This document shows, piece after piece, positions 1 through 4,928 of a stretch of 8,102 nt of DNA (its first letter is position 1; each line of letters opens with the position of its first letter). Made by a program: the position numbers and the translations under genes. Below the pieces are notes generated by a model, which saw nothing but the letters and a program-made list of their open reading frames with translations, was not told where the DNA came from and searched no databases. Source of the DNA: Treponema sp. (lineage in GTDB: Bacteria > Spirochaetota > Spirochaetia > Treponematales > Breznakiellaceae). The stretch spans positions 1 through 8,102 of the forward strand of contig JAISFT010000284.1 in the NCBI GenBank assembly GCA_031263435.1, given 5' to 3'.

Positions 1-1
1 A

Positions 2-15
2 GCCGCCTGCGCGGC
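2..15. repeat. Small GC-rich hairpin at the window edge
   Basis: GCCGC (2-6) pairs with GCGGC (11-15) around the loop CTGC, followed on the plus strand by AATTTAAG. The stem is only 5 bp and the following T-run is short, so this is at best a weak terminator for a plus-strand gene beyond the window. The rest of 1-72 shows no coding region or RNA gene that I can recognise. Confidence 0.3.
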
Positions 16-72
16 AATTTAAGGGCCTTGCGGCGGATCGGGCTCCGGAACGTTAGGCGAAGTTGGGTGTTT

Positions 73-117
73 TTATTCCATTTCTTCTACATGGTTTTCT
101 ATTATCGCCTTTAAATT
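73..117 (-). pseudogene. Out-of-frame C-terminal tail of the MerR regulator
   Basis: Immediately after the TAA that ends the MerR frame (116-118), the +1 frame reads NLKAIIENHVEEME and then a TAA at 73-75. The peptide is charged and amphipathic, like the dimerisation helix that follows the DNA-binding domain in MerR proteins (a run of the kind QLxLLxxxIxxLexxl). A single extra G in the GGG run of the coding strand (plus-strand CCC at 123-125), or an equivalent indel, would explain the break. That these residues belong to the regulator is inference from position and character. Even with the frame restored the protein would be only about 105 residues and would lack an effector-binding domain. 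Confidence 0.45.
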
Positions 118-388
118 ACACAACCCGGAGCTGTGTCCGTATTATTTCAAGGGGATCAAAATTGCCTTGATCCAGGATGGATTTAATCTTATCCAAATTA
201 AAACCAAATTGTTTTAGAGAAATAATCTGCTGCAGGCGGATAATATCATTTTTTGAATATACACGGTGTCCTGCATCGGTCATTCCGGAGGGAATTAATA
301 AGCCTTTGTCATGATAATGATGTAATGTCCGTACCGTTACTCCTGTTTTTTCCGCTATTTCTCCAATTTTCCAGGCTGCTTTTTCCAA
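116..388 (-). CDS. MerR-family transcriptional regulator, short and probably frameshifted
   Basis: A 90-residue DNA-binding protein of the MerR family, closest in character to the TipA-like group. Residues 7-25 (IGEIAEKTGVTVRTLHHY) form the helix-turn-helix, followed by the wing (KGLLIPSG, then GHRVYSKNDIIRLQQI) and the second helical pair (LKQFGFNLDKIKSILD). Members normally continue into a dimerisation coiled coil and often an effector domain. Here the protein ends after TQLRVV, just as the coiled coil should begin, and a matching tail lies in another frame (73-117). The start is TTG at 386-388, chosen because a strong AAGGAGGT Shine-Dalgarno (397-404) sits 8 bases upstream. Its promoter (411-441) has the 19-base spacer typical of MerR targets, so it is probably autoregulated. 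The inducer and any other targets are unknown. It lies beyond the terminator-like hairpins that follow murA and is not obviously linked to the sugar operon. Without the coiled coil, dimerisation is doubtful. Confidence 0.85.
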   Translation of the reverse strand: MEKAAWKIGEIAEKTGVTVRTLHHYHDKGLLIPSGMTDAGHRVYSKNDIIRLQQIISLKQFGFNLDKIKSILDQGNFDPLEIIRTQLRVV

Positions 389-396
389 TTACGATT

Positions 397-404
397 ACCT
401 CCTT
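397..404 (-). promoter_or_regulatory. Shine-Dalgarno that fixes the TTG start of merR
   Basis: The minus strand reads AAGGAGGT here, a near-perfect anti-16S match, 8 bases before TTG at 388. It supports TTG as the initiator. If the -10 at 411-416 is used, transcription begins around 404, so the leader is very short and the Shine-Dalgarno lies at the 5' end of the mRNA. Confidence 0.75.
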
Positions 405-410
405 GATTAT

Positions 411-441
411 AATATACAACCTCACGTTGCGTCAGATGCAA
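411..441 (-). promoter_or_regulatory. MerR-type promoter with 19-base spacer and TipA-like operator
   Basis: On the minus strand the -35 is TTGCAT (436-441) and the -10 is TATATT (411-416), separated by exactly 19 bases, the overlong spacing that MerR proteins correct by twisting DNA. The spacer holds an imperfect dyad, CTGACG CAA CGTGAG (421-435), close to the CTCACG..CGTGAG operator I recall for the TipA promoter. A-rich sequence on the minus strand upstream of the -35 (443-460) resembles an UP element. A second TATAAT (406-411) overlaps but would give a 24-base spacing. The geometry is seen directly; autoregulation by the adjacent MerR protein is inferred. Confidence 0.65.
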
Positions 442-480
442 GTGTTTTTTTATTTTTTTAGGTTGGCCAAAAAACCGCGA

Positions 481-497
481 AGGCGCCAAATGCGCCT
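481..497. repeat. Hairpin, first of the palindrome cluster
   Basis: AGGCGC (481-486) pairs with GCGCCT (492-497) around the 5-base loop CAAAT. It lies next to another small palindrome, TTGGCCAA (463-470). There is no U-tract on either side that would make it a convincing terminator alone. Confidence 0.5.
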
Positions 498-517
498 GAT
501 TGGGGGGTAGGCGGAAC

Positions 518-539
518 TAAAAACGCTAAAGCGTTTTTA
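518..539 (-). terminator. Bidirectional terminator-like hairpin (distal of two)
   Basis: TAAAAACGC (518-526) pairs perfectly with GCGTTTTTA (531-539) around a 4-base loop. The A5/T5 arms around a GC core form a stem with a U-tract on both strands, as in bidirectional intrinsic terminators. On the minus strand it could end transcripts from murA; on the plus strand no gene is present. The GC core is only 3 bp, so termination strength is uncertain. It is a 23/26 match to the second hairpin at 561-586. Confidence 0.5.
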
Positions 540-548
540 TGGAGCCGA

Positions 549-657
549 GGGGGGGCCAGAGGAACCAAAAACGCCCAAGCGTTTTTGGTTTGCGGGGTTT
601 GGGGCAAAGCCACAAACCCCGGCTACGGGCGGATTGGCCGTGGTAGCGGGCCCCCCC
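549..657. repeat. Multi-arm palindromic element with a closing G/C stem
   Basis: GGGGGGGCC (549-557) is the exact complement of GGCCCCCCC (649-657), so it could close a structure holding three further inverted repeats. These are the 12-bp stem at 563-590, CGGGGTTTG (593-601) with CAAACCCCG (613-621) plus an inner GGC/GCC at 603-611, and GCTAC (622-626) with GTAGC (643-647) plus an inner CGG/CCG. The pairings are read directly. Whether the fold forms in RNA or DNA, or is a dispersed repeat, is open. No transposase, target duplication or known RNA family is recognised. Confidence 0.55.
563..590 (-). terminator. Bidirectional terminator-like hairpin (proximal of two)
   Basis: AACCAAAAACGC (563-574) pairs perfectly over 12 bp with GCGTTTTTGGTT (579-590) around the loop CCAA on the plus strand. 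Like its neighbour at 518-539, it carries A5/T5 arms, so it can act in either direction. It lies about 100 bases past the murA stop codon and is a good candidate for the murA terminator. It is also an arm of the larger foldable structure closed by 549-557 with 649-657. Confidence 0.5.
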
Positions 658-689
658 TTATATAAAAAATCTACGGGGACAAGGGGCGG

Positions 690-1964
690 CTAACGGGAGC
701 TGATCCGGGCACCGAGGGAGGAAAGCCGGGACACGATGTTTTCGTAGCCCCGCTCAATTTCGTAGATGTTTCTGATGACGCTTTTGCCGCGGGCGCACAG
801 GGCGGCGATGATCATTGCCATTCCTGCCCGCACATCGGGGCTGTGCAGTTCCGAGCCAGTTAGTTCCGAGGGGCCGGAAACCACTGCCCGGTGGGGATCG
901 CAGAGGACGATCCGGGCGCCCATGGCGATAAGTTTGTCTACAAAGAACATGCGGGATTCAAACATCTTTTCGTGGATCAGCACAGTGCCTTTAACCTGGG
1001 TGGCTACCACGGTAACGATGCTGGTAAGATCCGGGGGAAATCCCGGCCAGGGGGCATCGTCGATTTTGGGGATCATCCCCCCCAGGTCGTAGTTTACCGT
1101 CATTTTCTGCTTGCCGCTTACGTGGATATCTTCCCCCTGCTGCTCCCAGCGGATCCCCAGTTTGGCAAAGGCGATCTTTGCGGGCCGCAGATCCCCTGAG
1201 CGGGCCCCGCGGATGGTCAGCTCCCCGCGGGTGGCCGCGGCCAGGCCGATAAAGGACCCCACTTCCATAAAATCGGCCCCAATGGAAAAATCGCAGCCCC
1301 CGAGCTTTTTTACCCCCCGGATACGCAAAATATTGGAGCCGATTCCTTCGATCTGCGCGCCCATAGCTATGAGCATACGGCACAGATCCTGCACATGGGG
1401 TTCGGCGGCGGCATTGGTCAGGATGGTTTCCCCCTCCGCAAGAACAGCGGCCATGACCGCGTTTTCCGTGGCCGTAACCGAAGCCTCGTCCAGGAAAATA
1501 TCGGCCCCCCTCAGCTTCTTTGCACGAAAAGAAAAATCGTCGTTCATAGTAACTTTGGCCCCCAGCTCCCCCAGGGCCAGAAAATGGGTATCCAGGCGGC
1601 GGCGGCCTATGACATCGCCGCCCGGGGGGGGCAGCACTGCCGTGCCGGTCCGGGCCAGCAGGGGACCGGCGAACAGGATGGAGGCCCGGATTTTTTTCGC
1701 CTGCTCTATGGGGACCTTGGTCTGTATGTTGTTCGACATACAGAGCTGCCAGGCGTTGGGGCCAAGGGATTCAGCCTTGCCCCCCAGGGCGCGGTAAATT
1801 TCCAGCATTACCTGGACATCTTCTATATCGGGGATATTCCGCAAGATTACCGGTTCGGCGGTAAGGAGGGCCGCCGCAAGACAGGGCAGCGCGGCATTTT
1901 TATTACCGCTGGCCCTGATTGTTCCCCTGATGGGACTTCCCCCTTCGATCAGGTATTCGCTCAT
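690..1964 (-). CDS. murA: UDP-N-acetylglucosamine 1-carboxyvinyltransferase (MurA), Asp-loop type
   Basis: Transfers enolpyruvate from PEP to UDP-GlcNAc in the cytoplasm, the committed first step of peptidoglycan synthesis. The 424 residues are full length for the family. Visible landmarks are SGNKNAALP with K22 and N23 (PEP and substrate binding), the flexible loop PPPGGDVIG at 112-120, WPGFPPD with D312 (E. coli D305 equivalent), DVRAG with R379 and ERGYENI with R405 (R371 and R397 equivalents). The loop residue that is Cys115 in E. coli and alkylated by fosfomycin is D117 here. Asp at this site supports catalysis and gives intrinsic fosfomycin resistance in Mycobacterium, Chlamydia and Borrelia. 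ATG at 1962-1964 is the only plausible start, because an in-frame stop lies just upstream; its Shine-Dalgarno is weak. A sigma70-like promoter at 1985-2013 precedes it, so it may be transcribed independently of the sugar operon. Identity is very secure. Confidence 0.97.
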   Translation of the reverse strand: MSEYLIEGGSPIRGTIRASGNKNAALPCLAAALLTAEPVILRNIPDIEDVQVMLEIYRALGGKAESLGPNAWQLCMSNNIQTKVPIEQAKKIRASILFAGPLLARTGTAVLPPPGGDVIGRRRLDTHFLALGELGAKVTMNDDFSFRAKKLRGADIFLDEASVTATENAVMAAVLAEGETILTNAAAEPHVQDLCRMLIAMGAQIEGIGSNILRIRGVKKLGGCDFSIGADFMEVGSFIGLAAATRGELTIRGARSGDLRPAKIAFAKLGIRWEQQGEDIHVSGKQKMTVNYDLGGMIPKIDDAPWPGFPPDLTSIVTVVATQVKGTVLIHEKMFESRMFFVDKLIAMGARIVLCDPHRAVVSGPSELTGSELHSPDVRAGMAMIIAALCARGKSVIRNIYEIERGYENIVSRLSSLGARISSR

Positions 1965-1984
1965 AGATACTCACTCATGGATGA

Positions 1985-2013
1985 ACTGTAGCCGCTTGCG
2001 GCGGTCATGTCAA
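1985..2013 (-). promoter_or_regulatory. Probable murA promoter with a perfect dyad in the spacer
   Basis: On the minus strand a perfect -35 TTGACA (2008-2013) is followed after exactly 17 bases by TACAGT (1985-1990, 4 of 6 matches to TATAAT). The expected start site near 1978 leaves a leader of about 14 bases before ATG. The -35 sits inside the last codons of the upstream membrane-protein gene, whose TGA is 2005-2007. The spacer contains GCCGC TT GCGGC (1991-2002), a perfect inverted repeat that could be an operator. Confidence 0.6.
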
Positions 2014-2640
2014 ATCGGCCGCAGTACCTTCACGGGTGTCCTCACGGGTGTCCTCACGGGCCCGCAAAACAGCGAAGGCCAGGATAATTTCCGCAAGGTA
2101 AAATACCAGCAGATGTACGGTGGGCAGCCAGAGGCCAAGAAGGGCTGCGGCCAGGGCCGGCAAGGTGGAGGATAGGACCAGGATGCCGACGCGGGTCCTG
2201 AAGGCCAGCGGAGAACCGGTCATACAGGCCGCGCCCAGGAACAGGGCGGCCAGTGCGTAGAACACGAGCTGCAGGATCAGGATCAGCATGAACGCAAAGG
2301 CCAGCAGGGGGATCATGACCCGTCTGCCGTAACCTCCGGCGTACAGGGTTCCGTTAAAATCCCCGGCGGCCTCCGGGGTCGCCGGGGCTACCTCTGCCGG
2401 GAGCATCTCCGCAAGCTGCGTACCGTAAAGCCGGGAGTAGAATTCGTAGGGCTCAAGCCGGGCCAGGGAAAACATGACCGGGAAATTCAGGGCCAGCGCA
2501 ATGATGAAGAAGTGGAGAATCAGGAAGGAAAACTTTATGCCACCGGTCAGTTCCACAAAACGGCGGAGTCTGCCGTTGCCCAGCGCTGCGGCTTCAAAGT
2601 AGCGTTGCGCTTCCCCGGAAACCCGCGGAGCCCTACTCAC
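2005..2640 (-). CDS. Four-helix membrane protein of the maltodextrin operon (DUF1189/YvdJ-like)
   Basis: A 211-residue integral membrane protein of unknown biochemical role. An N-terminal stretch with several Arg residues precedes a first hydrophobic helix at about 36-58. An extracytoplasmic loop of about 50 residues follows, then helices at about 108-133, 150-170 and 173-193, and a charged hydrophilic tail. Position directly after malG, size and topology match the B. subtilis YvdJ protein at the same place in the mdx cluster (DUF1189); this is inference from synteny and topology, not from a clear sequence signature. The start is GTG at 2638-2640, overlapping the end of malG by 8 bases, so translation is probably coupled. 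The tail REDTREDTREGT is encoded by a 12-base tandem repeat (2030-2060). The 3' end carries the -35 of the murA promoter. It may assist or regulate the transporter, but nothing in the sequence proves this. Confidence 0.72.
   Translation of the reverse strand: MSRAPRVSGEAQRYFEAAALGNGRLRRFVELTGGIKFSFLILHFFIIALALNFPVMFSLARLEPYEFYSRLYGTQLAEMLPAEVAPATPEAAGDFNGTLYAGGYGRRVMIPLLAFAFMLILILQLVFYALAALFLGAACMTGSPLAFRTRVGILVLSSTLPALAAALLGLWLPTVHLLVFYLAEIILAFAVLRAREDTREDTREGTAADLT
2030..2060. repeat. 12-base tandem repeat in the tail of the membrane-protein gene
   Basis: The unit TCACGGGTGTCC occurs at 2030-2041 and 2042-2053 without change, followed by a partial copy, TCACGGG, at 2054-2060. Because 12 is a multiple of three, copy-number change keeps the frame and alters only the length of the charged tail (RED-T repeats). 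Confidence 0.9.
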
Positions 2641-3475
2641 CCTTGTTTGCCCCGGCCATCAGCCCTTCAAGGAGGAACCGCTGGAAAACCATGTAGAGGC
2701 AGGTGATCGGGATGGCCACCAGTACCGAACCGGCGCAAAAAGCCGTTACATCGCTGTTTGTCCCGGAGATCATATCAAAAAGGCCAATGGCCAGGGTCCG
2801 TTTTTCGTTTTGATTGATAAGGTACCGGGGCATCATATAATCCATCCAGGGTCCCATAAACGATGTTACCGAAATAAAGGTGATAATGGGCAGGGACAGG
2901 GGCAGAATTACATGGAAAAAAAGCTGCAGCTTCGATGTGCCGTCAATAAAGGCCGCTTCGTCCAGAGAACGGGGTATGTTCAGCATAAAGCCCCGGACCA
3001 GCCAGATATTCTGGGGTATGCCCCCGGCAACGTAGATGATCACCAGCATCATCAGGTTGTTCAGCATCCCAAAGTTCAGGGCCACCATGTAGAGCGCGGT
3101 AAGGCCCATAAAGCTGGGGAAAAGCTGGAGGATCATCACGAACAAGAGTCCCATTTTGCGCCCCCGGAACCGGAAGCGGGCAAAGACAAAGGCCGTCATG
3201 GTGTGGAGCACAATGGAAAAGATCGTGGTAACCACCGCCACAATCAGGGTATTCAGGTACCAGGAGCCGTATTTGGTTTTGGCAAAAAGCCGGATGTAAT
3301 TATCAAAAGTGGGGTTTGCCGGGAAGATGCTGCCGGTAACGCCGGTCCTGCTGTTCAGGGAAGTACCCACCACCCAGAGCAGCGGGTATATAACAATCAC
3401 CGTTACAATAACCAAGTCCAGGTATATCAGCAGGGTCCCCAGGACCTTTTTTACCTGGTATGCTTTTACTTTCAT
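2633..3475 (-). CDS. malG: Maltodextrin ABC transporter permease MalG/MdxG
   Basis: One of two inner-membrane channel subunits of a maltose/maltodextrin ABC importer; it pairs with MalF and docks the ATPase. The 280 residues are the usual length for the family. Six hydrophobic helices lie at about 11-37, 73-98, 108-133, 138-160, 194-212 and 245-268. The cytoplasmic EAA loop that contacts the ATPase is at 173-197, reading DEAAFIDGTSKLQLFFHVIL and then PLSLP, and the C-terminus LEGLMAGANKG resembles the MalG tail. ATG (3473-3475) follows a GGGGGATT Shine-Dalgarno that runs out of the malF stop codon, leaving a 9-base gap. The 3' end overlaps the next gene by 8 bases. Specificity for maltodextrin rests on the family signature and the operon; a related sugar is possible but less likely next to a GH13 enzyme. 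Confidence 0.94.
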   Translation of the reverse strand: MKVKAYQVKKVLGTLLIYLDLVIVTVIVIYPLLWVVGTSLNSRTGVTGSIFPANPTFDNYIRLFAKTKYGSWYLNTLIVAVVTTIFSIVLHTMTAFVFARFRFRGRKMGLLFVMILQLFPSFMGLTALYMVALNFGMLNNLMMLVIIYVAGGIPQNIWLVRGFMLNIPRSLDEAAFIDGTSKLQLFFHVILPLSLPIITFISVTSFMGPWMDYMMPRYLINQNEKRTLAIGLFDMISGTNSDVTAFCAGSVLVAIPITCLYMVFQRFLLEGLMAGANKGE

Positions 3476-3484
3476 ACAATCCCC

Positions 3485-4813
3485 CTATTCTTCTCTGAAC
3501 GCACGGGTCCGCAGTAAATTCCACGCCGATACCGATGCGACAACAATAAAGATCATGATGCTCAGGGCGGAGGCAAAGTTGTACATCCGCTGATCCAGGG
3601 TCAGCTTGAATATCCACGAGATCAGAATATCCGTGGAGCCGGCCATCTGATACGCGGGATTCGCCGGACCGCCGCCGGTAATAAAGTAAATCATGTTAAA
3701 GTTATTAAAGTTAAAGGTAACGCTCATCAAAATCTGCGGCGCGGTAGAGGCAATAACAAAGGGCAGTGTAATGGATTTGAATTGGTGCCAGGTGTTGGCC
3801 CCGTCAATCTGGGCGGCCTCGTACATTTCCTGGGGGATGGTTGTCATAACCCCGGTGATCAGCGCCATAAAATAGGGAAAACCCAGCCACATATTCACCA
3901 GTACCAGGCATACCTTTGCCCAAACCGGGTCCGAAAGAAAGGGGATGGTGTCTTTTATAAATCCTGCCGCCAGAAGCATCTGGTTAAAGGCCCCCTCCTT
4001 ATGGAACAGGGAGCGGAACACCATCATCGAAACTATCCCCGGTACCGCCCAGGGGAGGATGAAGAGACCCCGCCAAAAGGAACGGAATTTAACCGCCCTG
4101 GCCCGGAGTATCATGGCCTGGAAAAGGCCGAAGATATAGGACGAAAAAGTTGCCAGAAAGGCCCATATCACCGTCCAGACAAAGATGCGGAAAAAGGTAT
4201 TGCCCCAGATGGGGATACGGAAAATATCGAGAAAAGTATTAAAACCGTTCCACTTTACCAGCCGTACCGGCGGAATAAAATTCGCGTTGTAGTTGGTAAA
4301 GGCCACCAGCATGGCGAAGATAATCGGCACAATGGAAATAAAAACGACCAGCAGCATGCCGGGAGCAATGGTGATGTATTCAAAGGCGCTGTCCCAGAGA
4401 CCCCGGAAATACTGGATACTGGTGATATGCTTTCCCCCGTTTATCAGTTGGCGGGTCCGGTAGGCGTCAAGAACATTCCAGACCCAGAAGGCGGCGAATA
4501 TGAGCAGCACCATCAGCGCAATAATGCCCCCCAGCATCAGCATTACCGAATGATCGTAAACCGCCTGCCGGGAACCTTCCCGGGGCAGGGAACCCAGGGT
4601 AAAAAGCCCCCAAAGACCGCGGGTAAAGTAACCCGCGCTGCGGAACCGGGAACTGGGGACAGCGGGATCGTAGACGCCCCGTCTGGTAAACAGCTCAACA
4701 GATACAAAAACAGCCTGCAGCAGAAAAAAGAGCAGACCCTTTAATTTCTGCTTATTAATACACTGCCCACTGCCCCAGATAAGTGCGGAACAAAGCGGCG
4801 GTATCGCGTTCAT
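3485..4813 (-). CDS. malF: Maltodextrin ABC transporter permease MalF/MdxF
   Basis: The larger channel subunit of the maltodextrin importer, partner of MalG in the inner membrane. About 442 residues. The N-terminus (SALIWGSGQCINKQKLKGLLFFLLQ) and a helix near residues 92-116 form an extension typical of MdxF-type permeases. The transport core then has helices from about 150 onward, with the EAA loop at about 331-357 (YEAAQIDGANTWHQFKSITL, PFVIAST) and the MalF-typical FITGGGP at about 377-383. Two ATGs lie six bases apart, at 4819 and 4813. I chose 4813 because the GGGGGA ribosome site at 4821-4826 is one base from the first ATG but seven from the second. The stop is followed 9 bases later by malG. 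It is separated from malE by a 100-base repeat-bearing spacer. Confidence 0.94.
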   Translation of the reverse strand: MNAIPPLCSALIWGSGQCINKQKLKGLLFFLLQAVFVSVELFTRRGVYDPAVPSSRFRSAGYFTRGLWGLFTLGSLPREGSRQAVYDHSVMLMLGGIIALMVLLIFAAFWVWNVLDAYRTRQLINGGKHITSIQYFRGLWDSAFEYITIAPGMLLVVFISIVPIIFAMLVAFTNYNANFIPPVRLVKWNGFNTFLDIFRIPIWGNTFFRIFVWTVIWAFLATFSSYIFGLFQAMILRARAVKFRSFWRGLFILPWAVPGIVSMMVFRSLFHKEGAFNQMLLAAGFIKDTIPFLSDPVWAKVCLVLVNMWLGFPYFMALITGVMTTIPQEMYEAAQIDGANTWHQFKSITLPFVIASTAPQILMSVTFNFNNFNMIYFITGGGPANPAYQMAGSTDILISWIFKLTLDQRMYNFASALSIMIFIVVASVSAWNLLRTRAFREE

Positions 4814-4819
4814 ACTCAT

Positions 4820-4880
4820 ATCCCCCGTTTATATGTGGAAGAAACGGAAACATCCCCCGGAAAGGAAGTCTCCGTTTCCC
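4820..4880 (-). promoter_or_regulatory. malF leader: hairpin and ribosome-binding site
   Basis: GGAAAC (4846-4851) can pair with GTTTCC (4874-4879) around a 22-base loop. The octamer ATCCCCCG occurs twice (4820-4827 and 4852-4859), giving two GGGGGAT sites on the minus strand: one is the malF Shine-Dalgarno at 4821-4826 and the other lies in the hairpin loop. The stem could stop RNA decay or modulate entry into malF. No separate promoter was recognised. Confidence 0.4.
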
Positions 4881-4928
4881 TGCTGCGCTGCTGCGCTACA
4901 GCGTTGCTGCGCTGCGGCGCTCAGCGTT
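4881..4928. repeat. Degenerate octamer tandem array at the 3' end of malE
   Basis: The unit TGCTGCGC is present exactly at 4881-4888, 4889-4896 and 4905-4912, in one 8-base register. The units at 4897-4904, 4913-4920 and 4921-4928 are diverged versions. The last includes the malE stop codon (4921-4923) and runs into its final codons. The sequence can form several alternative GC-rich stems, for example CGC TACA GCG at 4894-4903. Confidence 0.7.

Noticed and set aside
253..510. Plus-strand open frame across the merR 5' end and its promoter
   Set aside because: It overlaps the MerR helix-turn-helix coding region and the T-rich upstream tract; it reads as a low-complexity hydrophobic peptide with no ribosome site.
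481..657. CRISPR array or insertion sequence
   Set aside because: The repeats are palindromes without regular spacers, and there is no transposase, terminal inverted repeat pair with target duplication, or cas gene.
1111..1991. Overlapping plus-strand open frames opposite murA
   Set aside because: They are antisense shadows of the unambiguous murA gene, with no family signature.
2810..3517. A 235-codon plus-strand open frame opposite malG
   Set aside because: Very hydrophilic, His/Gln-rich composition typical of an antisense frame over membrane helices; no supporting start signal.
3782..4744. A 320-codon plus-strand open frame opposite malF
   Set aside because: The product is dominated by His, Gln, Pro and Gly, as expected from the antisense of membrane-helix codons, and it has no domain or ribosome site.
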